A DNA stretch of 17,118 nt from DATJWY01 sp035500775 (GTDB lineage: Bacteria; Pseudomonadota; Alphaproteobacteria; Acetobacterales; Acetobacteraceae). Each line of letters starts with the position of its first letter. Positions within the stretch are counted from its first letter, which is position 1. Of the stretch, positions 1 through 9,363 are shown piece after piece. Under the pieces are notes generated by a model. That model did not search any database. It was given only the letters and a program-made list of their open reading frames with translations, and was not told the origin of the DNA. The position numbers and the translations under genes were made by a program. Location of the stretch: positions 1-17,118 of the forward strand of contig DATJWY010000297.1 of assembly GCA_035500775.1 (NCBI GenBank), read 5' to 3'.

Positions 1-91
1 AAGGCCCCGGACCCCATTACGCCATTTTTTAATAACATATCGGGGGTCTGGGGCCTCAAGGTCCCTGTGGGGTTTGGGGCAAAGCCCCAAG
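1..91 (+). repeat. GC-rich intergenic repeat, family 1, copy A
   Basis: The segment has two parts. First is an inverted repeat with arms AGGCCCCGGACCCC (2-15) and GGGGTCTGGGGCCT (43-56), one mismatch, around an AT-rich core of 27 bases. Second is a short perfect hairpin, TTGGGGC-AAA-GCCCCAA (74-90). The same order of parts is seen on the opposite strand at 13401-13491, so this is a dispersed repeat and not a gene. It lies downstream of the efflux operon, which is read towards it, and could help end transcription, but no T-run follows on that strand. The left limit is cut by the window edge. Confidence 0.6.
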
Positions 92-138
92 TCTCCGCGC
101 TTCAATCTCAGGCGATCATGCTCTGGCGCCTTGTTTTG

Positions 139-187
139 AGAGCGCGATTCACGCTTTCCGACTGTCAGCCTCAAGCGATCGCGCTCT
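139..187. repeat. Long hairpin overlapping the end of the efflux operon
   Basis: Arms AGAGCGCGAT (139-148) and ATCGCGCTCT (178-187) are perfect complements. The stem continues after a 3-nt bulge with CGCTT (152-156) pairing to AAGCG (173-177). The right arm overlaps the TAG stop of the outer-membrane channel gene (stop codon 186-188). No U-run follows on the minus strand, so it is better seen as an mRNA 3'-end stabiliser or REP-like element than as a classical terminator. An imperfect direct repeat of the right arm (CTCAGGCGATCATGCTCT, three mismatches) is at 107-124. Confidence 0.45.
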
Positions 188-1712
188 ACCGGCCCGGCGA
201 TTCCAGAAATGCCGGCACCAGCGGGTTGTCGCTCTGCAGGGAGGCCTTGCTCGGCAGCGCCGCATCGGACCAGCCGCCGCCGAGCGCCTCGATCAGGGTC
301 ACGCTGGCGGTGAGCCGGTCGCGCTGGATGGTCAGGGCCGTCTCCTCGTTCGCGAGCGCCGCGTTCTGCGCGGTGACGACGGTCGTGTAGGCCTGGGTGC
401 CGGCGCGGTATTCGTTGAGGGCGATCAGCGCCGCCTGTTCCGCGGACGCGACCGCCTTTGCCTGCACCTCCGCCTGTTGCGCCAGGATGCGCAGGGCGGC
501 CAGCTCATCCTCCACCTGCTGGAACGCGGTCAGCACGGTTTCGCGGTAATTGGCGACACTCTGGTCGTAATTGGCGCGGGCCGCCGCGACCTCGGCGGTG
601 CGCAGCCCGCCCTCGAACAGGACCTCGTTGCCGGAGGCGGCAATCGTCCAGACCCGGTGCGACGTGCTGATCAGCGAGGAAAGCGGATCGCCGCTGAACC
701 CGTACAGCGCCGACAGGCTGATATCCGGGTAGAAGGAGGCGACCGCGACGCCGATCTGCGCGTTCTGTGCCGCCATGACCCGCTCGGCGGCGGCGATGTC
801 CGGGCGGCGCTCCAGCAAGCGGGCCGGCACCATGGGCGGGATCTCCGGCGTCGTCATGGCCAGCGGGCCGGGCGGGATCGTGAGTTCGGCCGGCGGAACA
901 CCGGTCAGCACGGCGATCGCATGCTCGAATTGCGCCCGGGCGATGCCGGTCGCGATCGCCTGCGACTGGGCGCTCTCAAGCTGCGTTTCCGCGGTGATCA
1001 CGTCGGAGCGGGCGGCGACGCCGGCGGCGTATTGGTTGCTGGTGATGCGCAGGGAGGCCTCGTAGTTGCGCACAGTCTGATCGAGCAGGCGTTGCAGCGC
1101 GTCCTCCGTGCGCAGTTCGAAATAAAACGTGGCGAGCGAGGCCTGCGCCGAGAGGCGCGCATTCGCGAGATCCGCGGCGTTGACCTGCGCGCCGGCCACG
1201 TTGCTCTCCACCTGCCGCCGGATGCGGCCCCAGACATCGAGGGTCCAATCGGCGGAGCCTTGGAGCGTGTAGATCGTCCGGGGGGAGTTGGAGCCGATGC
1301 CGGTCGCGCCGCGCGTGACGCTCGAGGTGAAGCTGGCGGTCGGGAACAGGCCCGCCCTGGCCTGTTCCACCAGGGCCTGCGCGTTGCGGTACGCGGCCTC
1401 GGCTGCCTTGACCGTCTGGTTGTTGATGTCGACCCGCTGCTCCAGCCCGTCGAGCAGCGGGTCGTCGAAGGCCGACCACCAGACGCCCTTATCCGCCGCA
1501 TCCGATGGCGTCGCCGGTTTCCAGCCGGCGAGTTCCTTGAAGCTGGCCGGTACCGGGGCTGGCGGGCGGCGGTAGTCGGGCCCCACCATGCAGGAGGTGA
1601 GGAGCAGCGAGGCGGCGAGGGAGGCCGCGCGCCATTTTCCACCGGCTGATCCGCGCGGCCGCGCGCGCCGAGACTCGCCCGGCTGGCGATGACCGTTCCG
1701 CACCGGCCTCAT
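186..1712 (-). CDS. RND efflux outer-membrane lipoprotein, NodT/OprM family (channel 1)
   Basis: This is the outer-membrane channel of the tripartite pump: a trimeric barrel plus periplasmic helical tunnel through which the RND pair and adaptor release substrate outside the cell. The chosen ATG (1712) overlaps the stop of the upstream pump gene as ATGA and gives 508 aa; a longer frame to 1769 would intrude into that gene. A basic N-terminal stretch and hydrophobic segment end in the lipobox LLTSC, with the lipidated Cys at residue 41, followed by the family's usual VGPDYRRP motif. Two OEP repeats follow; the first holds WTLDVWGRIRR and the second ends near the C-terminal EALGGGW. It is the last gene of the operon and translationally coupled to the pump. 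It differs from the second channel at 9566-11104, so the two are not a recent duplication. The family is certain; the substrate is unknown. Confidence 0.93.
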   Translation of the reverse strand: MRPVRNGHRQPGESRRARPRGSAGGKWRAASLAASLLLTSCMVGPDYRRPPAPVPASFKELAGWKPATPSDAADKGVWWSAFDDPLLDGLEQRVDINNQTVKAAEAAYRNAQALVEQARAGLFPTASFTSSVTRGATGIGSNSPRTIYTLQGSADWTLDVWGRIRRQVESNVAGAQVNAADLANARLSAQASLATFYFELRTEDALQRLLDQTVRNYEASLRITSNQYAAGVAARSDVITAETQLESAQSQAIATGIARAQFEHAIAVLTGVPPAELTIPPGPLAMTTPEIPPMVPARLLERRPDIAAAERVMAAQNAQIGVAVASFYPDISLSALYGFSGDPLSSLISTSHRVWTIAASGNEVLFEGGLRTAEVAAARANYDQSVANYRETVLTAFQQVEDELAALRILAQQAEVQAKAVASAEQAALIALNEYRAGTQAYTTVVTAQNAALANEETALTIQRDRLTASVTLIEALGGGWSDAALPSKASLQSDNPLVPAFLESPGR

Positions 1713-4700
1713 TCCCCGGCCTCGGTTGTTCCGCGCCGGAACAGCCGGGCCCAATGGGCGGCGCTCCAATGCCGGAAACGGTCCAGGTACAGATAGACCA
1801 CCGGCGTGGTGTAGAGCGTCAGCGCCTGGCTCACGATCAGGCCGCCGACGATGGAGATCCCGAGCGGCCGCCGCAGCTCCGATCCCTCGCCGGAACCGAA
1901 GGCGAGCGGCAGGGCGCCGAGCAAGGCCGCGAAGGTCGTCATCATGATCGGGCGGAAGCGGAGCAGGCAGGCGCTGGTGATGGCATCGCGTGTGTTCATG
2001 CCCTGGTCGCGCTCGGCCGCGAGCGCGAAATCGATCATCATGATGGCGTTCTTCTTGACGATGCCGATGAGGAGAATGACGCCGATCAGCGCGATGATGC
2101 TGAACTCGCTGCCGGAGAGCAGCAGGGCCAGCACCGCGCCGACGCCGGCGGACGGCAGGGTGGAGAGGATCGTGATCGGGTGGATGTAGCTCTCGTAGAG
2201 CATGCCGAGCACGATGTAGACGGCGGCGAGCGCCGCGAGGATCAGCCGGGGTTCGTTCGAGAGCGAGGCCTGGAACGTCGCGGCGGTGCCGGAGAAGCTG
2301 CCATGGATGCTGGCGGGCATGCCGATGCGGAGGATCGCCCGCTGGATGGCATTGGCGGCATCGCCGAGCGAGTGGCCGGCCGGCAGGTTGAAGGAAATCG
2401 TGCTGGCGACGAACGGCCCCTGATGGTTGACGCCGAGGGGCGTATGGCCCGGCGTGAAGCGCGCGAAGGCAGCGAGCGGCACCATGGTTTCCTTCGCGGT
2501 GCTGACCGGGGCCCCGCTCGATGCGCTCGAACCCCCGCTCGCGGCGATGGCGTTCATGCTCGCGTTGCGGGCCGTATCCATCGCCACGCTGGCGGCGGAT
2601 GCGGATAAGGCATGGCTGCTGGTGGTGCCGGCGACCGCGTTGGTGGTTTGGGTGCCGCTCGGTCTCGCGCCGGAGGTGCTGATCCAGAGGTCCCGCAGCG
2701 TCTCCGGACTCTGCCAGTAGCGCGGCGCGACTTCCATGACGACGTGGTACTGGTTCAGCGGATTGTAGATCGTCGAGACCTGGCGCTGGCCGAATGCGTC
2801 GTAGAGCGTGTTATCGATGACGGCGGGGGTGAGATCGAGCCGCGCCGCGGTCGGGCGGTCGATCGTCAGATCGGTTTCCAGCCCTTTCTGTTGCTGATCT
2901 GAATTCACATCGGCGAGGGCGGGGTCATGTGCCAGCGCCTCGGTGAGTTTCGGCGTCCAGGCATAGAGCTCCGCCGCGCTGTCGGCCTGCAGGGTGAACT
3001 GGTACTGGGCGTTGCTTTGCCGGCCGCCGACCCGGATATCCTGTACCGCCTGCAGGAACATGCTGGCGCCCGGCACATGCCCAAGGCGCGGGCGCAGGCG
3101 GGCGATCACCTGATCGGCCGAGACATGGCGCTCGCTGAGCGGCTTGAGGGCCGCATAGATGAAACCGGCATTGGTCAGCCGCCCGCCGGTGAAGCCGACC
3201 GCGCCGGAGATGGCGGGGTCGGATGCCAGGATGGTCTGGAAGCGCCGCAGCTTCTCGCGCATCAGCTGGAAGCTGATGCTCTGGTCGGCCTGGACGCCGC
3301 CGATGATCGCGCCCGTATCCTGCTGCGGGAAGAAGCCTTTCGGAACGACGATGAACAGCGCGATGTTGAGGCCGATGGTGGCGAGAAGCGCCAGCATGAC
3401 AAGGAGGGGATGCCGGAGCGCCGCGCCGAGGGTCCGTTCGTAGAATCGCGTCATGCCGTGGAACATCGCCTCGCGGGCGCGGCCCAGCCGTCCCGGAGCC
3501 CGCCCTGACGCTCCGGCGCTGCCGGCGCGCAGGAAGCGGGAGCAGAGCATCGGCGTCGTCGTCAGCGAGACGATGAGGGAGACGACGATCGCGAGCGACA
3601 GGGTGATCGCGAATTCGCGGAACAGCCGGCCGACGATGCCGCCCATCAGCAGGATCGGCAGGAACACGGCGATCAGCGAGGTGCTGATCGAGAGCACGGT
3701 GAATCCGACCTCGCGCGCGCCGAGCAACGCCGCCTGCAGGCGCGACATGCCGGCCTCCATGTGCCGGGCGATGTTTTCGAGGACGACGATCGCGTCGTCC
3801 ACCACGAAGCCGGTGGCGATGGTGAGCGCCATCAGCGAGAGATTGTCGAGGCTGTAGCCGAGCAGGTACATGGCCCCGAACGTGCCGATGATGGAGACCG
3901 GCACGGCGATCGACGGAATGAGCGTCGCCCGGATATTGCCGAGGAAGACGAACACCACCAGCACCACCAGCCCGACCGAGATCAGCAAGGTGCGCTGCGT
4001 GTCCGCGAGCGAGGCGCGGATGGTGGGGGTGCGGTCAATGGCGACGGAGACGTCGGTGTCGCCGGGCAGCGAGGCCGTGAGTTGCGGCAGGGCGGCGCGC
4101 ACACGGTCCACCGTGTCGATGATGTTGGCGCCCGGTTGGCGGAAGACGAGCAGGGTCACGGCCGGCTGGCCGTTATAGAGCCCGGCGTTGCGGAGATCCT
4201 CGACCGAATCGAGCACTTCCGCGACGTCGGTCAGCCGCACCGCGGCGCCGTTGCGGTAGGCGACCACCAGCGGCCGGTAATCCTCGGCATGCGGCGCCTG
4301 GTCGTTGGTATAGACCTGGAAATGCCGGCCGCCGAACTCGATCGCGCCTTTCGGGCTATCGGCATTGGCGGAAGCGAGGGCGGCGCGGACATCTTCCAGC
4401 CCGATGCCGTATTTGAACAGCGCCCCCGGATTCAGCTCCACCCGCACGGCGGGCAGGGCGCTGCCGACGGCATCCACTTCACCGACGCCCTGGACCTGCG
4501 AGAGCTTCTGTTGCAGCACCGTCGCGGCGCTGTCGTAGAGCTGGCCGGGCGTGCGCGTCTTCGAGGTGAGGGCGAGGATCAGCACCGGCGCATCGGCCGG
4601 GTTCACCTTGTGATAGGTCGGGTTGCTGCGCAGGCTGGCCGGCAGATCGGCGCGGGCCGCATTGATCGCCGCCTGCACGTCGCGCGCCGCGCCGTCGATG

Positions 4701-4999
4701 TCGCGCGAGAGGCCGAATTGCAGGACGATGCGCGTATTGCCCACCCCGCTTTGCGACGTCATCTCGGTCACGTCGGCGATCTGGCCGAGATGGCGTTCAA
4801 GCGGGGCCGCGACGCTGGTCGCCACCGTGTCCGGGCTCGCGCCGGGAAGGTTGGCCTGCACCAGGATGGTCGGGAAATCCACCTGCGGCAGCGGTGACAC
4901 CGGCAGGCGGCCATAGGCGAACAGGCCGGCGAGGGCGAGACCCAGGGTCAGCAGGGTGGTCGCGATCGGGCGGGCGATGAAGGGCCGGCTGATGTTCAT
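1709..4999 (-). CDS. mdtC: RND multidrug efflux permease, MdtC-like
   Basis: Inner-membrane proton/drug antiporter of the HAE1-RND family, 1096 aa, probably forming a mixed trimer with the MdtB-like protein just upstream, as in MdtBC. The N-terminus (FIARPIATTLL) is typical of the first membrane helix, followed by the porter domain, helices 2-6, a second porter domain and helices 8-12. The TM4 proton-relay pair is in VVDDAIVVLENI (Asp401-Asp402). The TM10 lysine lies in GIVKKNAIMMIDFA (Lys983, next to Asn984). The protein is about 60 residues longer than its partner because of a Ser/Ala/Thr/Gly-rich insert at residues 774-836, between DLWIS and ETMVPLAAFAR in the second periplasmic domain. 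The start lies 13 bp after the MdtB-like stop. MdtC rather than MdtB is inferred from gene order and from that insert. Substrate unknown. Confidence 0.93.
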   Translation of the reverse strand: MNISRPFIARPIATTLLTLGLALAGLFAYGRLPVSPLPQVDFPTILVQANLPGASPDTVATSVAAPLERHLGQIADVTEMTSQSGVGNTRIVLQFGLSRDIDGAARDVQAAINAARADLPASLRSNPTYHKVNPADAPVLILALTSKTRTPGQLYDSAATVLQQKLSQVQGVGEVDAVGSALPAVRVELNPGALFKYGIGLEDVRAALASANADSPKGAIEFGGRHFQVYTNDQAPHAEDYRPLVVAYRNGAAVRLTDVAEVLDSVEDLRNAGLYNGQPAVTLLVFRQPGANIIDTVDRVRAALPQLTASLPGDTDVSVAIDRTPTIRASLADTQRTLLISVGLVVLVVFVFLGNIRATLIPSIAVPVSIIGTFGAMYLLGYSLDNLSLMALTIATGFVVDDAIVVLENIARHMEAGMSRLQAALLGAREVGFTVLSISTSLIAVFLPILLMGGIVGRLFREFAITLSLAIVVSLIVSLTTTPMLCSRFLRAGSAGASGRAPGRLGRAREAMFHGMTRFYERTLGAALRHPLLVMLALLATIGLNIALFIVVPKGFFPQQDTGAIIGGVQADQSISFQLMREKLRRFQTILASDPAISGAVGFTGGRLTNAGFIYAALKPLSERHVSADQVIARLRPRLGHVPGASMFLQAVQDIRVGGRQSNAQYQFTLQADSAAELYAWTPKLTEALAHDPALADVNSDQQQKGLETDLTIDRPTAARLDLTPAVIDNTLYDAFGQRQVSTIYNPLNQYHVVMEVAPRYWQSPETLRDLWISTSGARPSGTQTTNAVAGTTSSHALSASAASVAMDTARNASMNAIAASGGSSASSGAPVSTAKETMVPLAAFARFTPGHTPLGVNHQGPFVASTISFNLPAGHSLGDAANAIQRAILRIGMPASIHGSFSGTAATFQASLSNEPRLILAALAAVYIVLGMLYESYIHPITILSTLPSAGVGAVLALLLSGSEFSIIALIGVILLIGIVKKNAIMMIDFALAAERDQGMNTRDAITSACLLRFRPIMMTTFAALLGALPLAFGSGEGSELRRPLGISIVGGLIVSQALTLYTTPVVYLYLDRFRHWSAAHWARLFRRGTTEAGE

Positions 5000-5012
5000 A
5001 CGCGGCGTTCGC

Positions 5013-8000
5013 CTATCCCGCCGCCAGATCCGGCGTGTCCGCCCCGGACGAGCGGCGGAGGCGGCGCGCGATCGCGTCGAACAGCAGGTAGATCACCGGG
5101 GTCGTGAACAGCGTCAGCACCTGGCTGACCACCAGCCCGCCGAAGATGGCGAGGCCGAGCGGTTGGCGTAGCTCGGAGCCGGTGCCGGAGCCGAGCATCA
5201 GCGGCACTGCGCTGAGCAGCGCCGCCATCGTCGTCATCAGGATCGGCCGCAGGCGCAGCAGGCAGGCCTGGCGGATCGCCTCGCGCGGCTTCAGGCCCTC
5301 CACGCGTTCCGCCTCCAGCGCGAAGTCGATCATCATGATCGCGTTCTTCTTCACGATGCCGATCAGCAGGACGATGCCGATGATGCCGATGATGTCGAGA
5401 TCGGCTCCCGCCAGCATCAGCGCGAGCAGCGCGCCGATGCCGGCCGAAGGCAGGGTGGAGAGGATGGTGACCGGATGGATGAAGCTCTCGTAGAGCACGC
5501 CGAGCACGATGTACATCGTCGCCACCGCCGCCAGCACGAGCAGCAACTCGCTTGACAGCGAGGCCTGGAAGGCCTGCGCCGCGCCCTGGAACACGGTTTC
5601 GAAGCTGGCGGGCAAGCCGGTTTCGGCCTCGGTCTGGCGGATCGCCGTCACGGCGGCGCCGAGCGAGGCGCCGGGGGCGAGGTTGAACGAGATGGTAGTG
5701 GCCGGAAACTGGCCGAGATGGCTGACCAGCAGGGGCGCGGGCCGTTGCTCGATATGGGCGATCGCGGAAAGCGGCACCTGGCCCGAGGTCGAGGTGGAGG
5801 AGGGGAAATAGAGCAGGTTGAGGTTTTGCAGCGAGGACTGCATCGGCGCGTCGGCTTCCAGGATCACCCGGTACTGGTTCGACTGGGTGAAGATCGTGGA
5901 GACGATGCGCTGGCCAAACGCGTCGTAGAGCGCGTTGTCCACCGTCGCCGGGGTGATGCCGAAGCGGCCGGCGGTCGCGCGATCGATGGTGATATTGACG
6001 GCGAGGCCGTTGCTCTGCATGTCGCTCGTGACGTCGGCAAGCTCCGGCCGCGCGTGCAACGCTTGCACGAGCTTCGGTACCCATTCGGCGAATTCCGCCG
6101 GGTTCGCATCCTCCAGCACGAACTGGTACTGCGTGGCGCTGACGCTGGTGTCGATGGTCAGGTCCTGCACCGGCTGCATGTAGAGTTCGACGCCGGGCAC
6201 ATTCGCGATCTCGCGCTGCAGCCGGCGGATGACGCCGCTTGCATCCAGTTTGCGCGCATCCTTCGAACGCAGGTTGATGAGGAAGCGGCCGCTGTTGAGC
6301 GTGGTGTTGCTGCCGTCCACGCCGATGAAGGAGGAGAGGCTGACGACGTCCGGGTCTTTCAGGATCGCCGCGGCCAAAGCCTGCTGATGGGCGGCCATGG
6401 CAGCGTAGGAAGTGGTCTCCGTCGCCACGGAAATGCCCTGGATCATCCCGGTGTCCTGCACCGGGAAGAAGCCCTTCGGCACGATCACGTACAGCCAGGC
6501 GGTCAGCGCGAGCGTCGCGGCCGCGACCAGCAGTGTGAGCTTCTGCCGGTCCAGCACCCAGTCGAGCGCATGGGCGTAGCCCTGGGTCAGCCGGTCGAAG
6601 GCGCGTTCCGCCGCGCGGGCGATGCGGCCTTGCTCGCCTGGGGCGCGGTGGCGCAGCAGCCGGGCGCAGAGCATCGGCACCAGGGTCAATGACACCACCG
6701 CCGAGATCACGATGGTGACGGCGAGGGTGATCGCGAATTCATGGAACAGCCGGCCGGCGACGTCGCCCATGAACAGCAGCGGGATTAGCACCGCGATGAG
6801 CGAGACGGTGAGCGAGATGATGGTGAAGCCGATCTGCTCGCTGCCCTTGAGCGCGGCGGCGAGCGGCGCCTCGCCCATCTCCACGAAGCGGGCGATGTTC
6901 TCGATCATGACGATCGCGTCGTCCACCACGAAGCCGGTGGCGATGGTCAGCGCCATCAGCGAGAGATTATCGAGGCTGAACCCCCAGAGGTACATCGCGG
7001 CCAGGGTGCCGACGAGGGAGAGCGGCACCGACAGACTCGGGATGAGCGTCGCCGGGATGTTCCGCAGGAACAGGAAGATCACCAGCACCACCAGCACCAC
7101 GGCGAGGCCAAGCTCGAAGCCGACATCGGCGACGGAGGCGCGGATGGTGGTGGTGCGGTCGGTCAGTGGCGTCACCACCATCGCGGCGGGCAACGCGGCC
7201 TGAAGCTGCGGCAAACGCGCCTTGATCTGGTCCACCACCGCGATGACGTTGGCGCCCGGCTGGCGCTGCACGTTCAGGATCACGGCCGGGGTGGTGTTCA
7301 TCCAGGCCGCGAGCCGGTTGTTCTCGGCTCCCTGTTCCACGGTCGCGACGTCGGAGAGGTGAACCGGCCTGCCGTTGCGATAGGCGATCACCGAATCCCG
7401 GTAGGCCTGGGCGCTGGAAAGCTGGTCGTTGGCGTTGATGGTGTAGGAGCGGGAGGGGCCGTCGAAGCTGCCTTTCGGCGTGTTGACGTTGAGATTGCCG
7501 ATCGTAGTGCGCAGGTCGTCGATATTGAGGCCATAGGCGGAGAGGGCACGGATATTGGCCTGCACCCGCATCGCCGGCCGGTGCCCGCCGCTGATGCTGA
7601 CGAGGCCGACGCCGGCGATCTGCGAGATCTTCTGCGCGAGCCGCGTGTCGGCGATGTCCTCAAGCTGGGTGAGCGGCAGCGTTTTCGAGGTGATCGCGAG
7701 TGTCAGCACCGGCGCGTCGGCCGGGTTGACCTTGGCGTAGATCGGCGGCGCCGGCAGGTCGGCGGGCAGCAGATTGCCGGCCGCGTTGATCGCCGCCTGC
7801 ACCTCCTGCTCGGCGATGTCGAGGCTGAGATCGAGGGAGAATTGCAGCGTGATGACCGAGGCGCCGGCGGAACTGCGCGACGACATCTGGTTGAGACCCG
7901 GCATCTGGCCGAATTGCCGCTCCAGCGGCGCGGTCACGGAGGAGGTCATCACCTCCGGGCTCGCCCCCGGATAGAAGGTCTGCACCTGGATCGTCGGGTA

Positions 8001-8123
8001 ATCCACTTCCGGCAGGGCGGAGAGCGGCAACTCGGTATAGGCGGCGAAGCCCATCAGCAGGATCGCCGCCATCAGCAGGGTGGTGGCGACCGGGCGCAGG
8101 ATGAACAGGCGGGACGGACTCAT
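5013..8123 (-). CDS. mdtB: RND multidrug efflux permease, MdtB-like
   Basis: First of two tandem RND pump subunits, 1036 aa from the chosen ATG at 8123, the usual MdtB length. That start follows the adaptor's stop by 7 bp and has GAGGG upstream. A start at 8180 would add 19 residues overlapping the adaptor gene and lacks support. The protein begins MSPSRLFILRPVATTLL, the usual first membrane helix. Key sites are the TM4 proton-relay Asp401-Asp402 in GFVVDDAIVMIENI and the TM10 lysine (Lys926) in GIVKKNAIMMIDFAL. It has no low-complexity insert: the equivalent loop here is the short YFPSSTSTSGQVPLSAIA. Family knowledge says MdtB and MdtC assemble together with one adaptor and an outer-membrane channel to export bile salts and other amphipaths. 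Which compounds this pump moves cannot be told from sequence. Confidence 0.94.
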   Translation of the reverse strand: MSPSRLFILRPVATTLLMAAILLMGFAAYTELPLSALPEVDYPTIQVQTFYPGASPEVMTSSVTAPLERQFGQMPGLNQMSSRSSAGASVITLQFSLDLSLDIAEQEVQAAINAAGNLLPADLPAPPIYAKVNPADAPVLTLAITSKTLPLTQLEDIADTRLAQKISQIAGVGLVSISGGHRPAMRVQANIRALSAYGLNIDDLRTTIGNLNVNTPKGSFDGPSRSYTINANDQLSSAQAYRDSVIAYRNGRPVHLSDVATVEQGAENNRLAAWMNTTPAVILNVQRQPGANVIAVVDQIKARLPQLQAALPAAMVVTPLTDRTTTIRASVADVGFELGLAVVLVVLVIFLFLRNIPATLIPSLSVPLSLVGTLAAMYLWGFSLDNLSLMALTIATGFVVDDAIVMIENIARFVEMGEAPLAAALKGSEQIGFTIISLTVSLIAVLIPLLFMGDVAGRLFHEFAITLAVTIVISAVVSLTLVPMLCARLLRHRAPGEQGRIARAAERAFDRLTQGYAHALDWVLDRQKLTLLVAAATLALTAWLYVIVPKGFFPVQDTGMIQGISVATETTSYAAMAAHQQALAAAILKDPDVVSLSSFIGVDGSNTTLNSGRFLINLRSKDARKLDASGVIRRLQREIANVPGVELYMQPVQDLTIDTSVSATQYQFVLEDANPAEFAEWVPKLVQALHARPELADVTSDMQSNGLAVNITIDRATAGRFGITPATVDNALYDAFGQRIVSTIFTQSNQYRVILEADAPMQSSLQNLNLLYFPSSTSTSGQVPLSAIAHIEQRPAPLLVSHLGQFPATTISFNLAPGASLGAAVTAIRQTEAETGLPASFETVFQGAAQAFQASLSSELLLVLAAVATMYIVLGVLYESFIHPVTILSTLPSAGIGALLALMLAGADLDIIGIIGIVLLIGIVKKNAIMMIDFALEAERVEGLKPREAIRQACLLRLRPILMTTMAALLSAVPLMLGSGTGSELRQPLGLAIFGGLVVSQVLTLFTTPVIYLLFDAIARRLRRSSGADTPDLAAG

Positions 8124-8130
8124 GCCGCCC

Positions 8131-9363
8131 TCACGGCGTGCCGTCGGTATGCCGGCGGCGATGCTGCGCCGGGTTTCCACCCTCCGCGTGCTCGGCCGGG
8201 ATGCTGACCTTGGCGCCGTCGCGCAGACGGTCGATGCCGTCGATCACCACGCGCTCGCCGGGCGCGAGGCCTGAGAGCACGACGGTCTGCTGCGCATCGG
8301 CGATTCCGGTGCTGATCGGGCGGACGGCGACGGTGTTGTCCTTCACGACATAGACGAAGGTTCCAGGCGCCCCCTGCTGAATGGCGGCGTTCGGCACCAG
8401 GACCGCGTCATGCAGCGTATCGACGAGCAGATGTGCGTTGACGAACTGGTTCGGAAACAGCGACTCGTCGGCGTTCGGGAAGATCGCGCGCAATTTCGCC
8501 GTACCAGTGGTGGTGTCGATCTGATTGTCCACCGTTTCGAGCGTGCCGCTCGCGATCCGCGTCGCATCCTCCCGGTCCCAGGCCTCGACCGGCAGGCTCA
8601 CCCCCGCGTGCAGCCGCTGCATCACCTGCGGCAGCGAGTCCTCGGGCAGGGTGAAGATGATGGACATCGGCTGCATCTGCGTGACGACCACGAGGCCGTT
8701 CGCGTCGGAGGTCTGGACGTAGTTGCCCTGATCGACCTGGCGCAGGCCGACGCGGCCATCGACCGGCGAGACGACGTGGCAATAGACGAGATTCAGCTTC
8801 TGGGCATCGATCTGCGCCTGATCGGCCGTGATGGAGCCCTCGTACTGATGCACCAGGAAAAGCTGGTCCTCGACCTGCTGGCGGGAGATCGAATCCTGCC
8901 GGTTGAGCACTTGATAGCGGGCGTAATTGGTCTGCGCCTGTTTGAGCAGGGCGGTATCGTGCGCGAACTGTCCTTGGTACTGGTCGAGCAGCGCCTGATA
9001 GGGGCGGGGGTCGATCTGCGCCAGGAAATCGCCGCGATGGACGTGCTGCCCCTCGTGGAAGGCGACGATCTGCAACTGGCCGTTGATCTGCGTGCGGACG
9101 GTGACGGTGGCGAGCGGCGTCACCGTGCCGAGTCCCTTGAGCATGATCGGCATGTCGCCACTTTTGGCGGGTGCGATGCCGACGGCGACGGGCGGCGGCG
9201 CCGGATGATGCGTCGGCCGCGCGCCATGCGACAGGCGCCAGGCGACACCGCCGCCGATCAGGGCCAGCGCCAGCATGACCAGAAGGGGACCACGTGCGCC
9301 CGAGCGGGCGCGTGGCGACGTGACGGCGGGCGACGCCACCAACCTGTTGACCTGTTCGTCCAT
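8131..9363 (-). CDS. mdtA: RND efflux periplasmic adaptor subunit, MdtA-like
   Basis: Membrane-fusion protein of 410 aa that bridges the inner-membrane RND pair and the outer-membrane channel. A cytoplasmic basic N-terminus precedes one membrane anchor (about residues 26-44). The barrel-sandwich half-motif GQLQIVAFHEGQHVHRGDFL (95-114) comes next, then an alpha-hairpin rich in Gln/Ala (about 123-198), the second half SPVDGRVGLRQVDQGNYV (199-216), a beta-barrel part with NQFVNAHLLVDT, and a membrane-proximal domain. The tail is charged, His/Arg-rich and probably disordered. The start at 9363 is the only convincing ATG, but its ribosome site (AGAAG-like) is weak. It is the first gene of the adaptor-pump-pump-channel operon. 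No lipobox is present, so it is anchored by the helix and not by lipid. Confidence 0.93.
   Translation of the reverse strand: MDEQVNRLVASPAVTSPRARSGARGPLLVMLALALIGGGVAWRLSHGARPTHHPAPPPVAVGIAPAKSGDMPIMLKGLGTVTPLATVTVRTQINGQLQIVAFHEGQHVHRGDFLAQIDPRPYQALLDQYQGQFAHDTALLKQAQTNYARYQVLNRQDSISRQQVEDQLFLVHQYEGSITADQAQIDAQKLNLVYCHVVSPVDGRVGLRQVDQGNYVQTSDANGLVVVTQMQPMSIIFTLPEDSLPQVMQRLHAGVSLPVEAWDREDATRIASGTLETVDNQIDTTTGTAKLRAIFPNADESLFPNQFVNAHLLVDTLHDAVLVPNAAIQQGAPGTFVYVVKDNTVAVRPISTGIADAQQTVVLSGLAPGERVVIDGIDRLRDGAKVSIPAEHAEGGNPAQHRRRHTDGTP

Noticed and set aside
477..1649. Plus-strand open frame of 390 codons opposite channel 1
   Set aside because: Composition is typical of an antisense shadow (runs of Arg, Gly, Asp, Val) and the minus-strand gene is certain.
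3761..4897. Plus-strand open frame of 378 codons opposite the MdtC-like gene
   Set aside because: It is the mirror of conserved RND sequence; no signal, domain or convincing start.
4996..6084. Minus-strand open frame of 362 codons inside the MdtB-like gene
   Set aside because: It is an out-of-frame reading of the same strand inside a certain gene, with His/Arg/Gly-rich nonsense composition.
1709..8123. Tandem RND genes as a recent duplication or a fusion
   Set aside because: The two share family motifs but differ over most of their length, and paired MdtB/MdtC genes are the normal arrangement.
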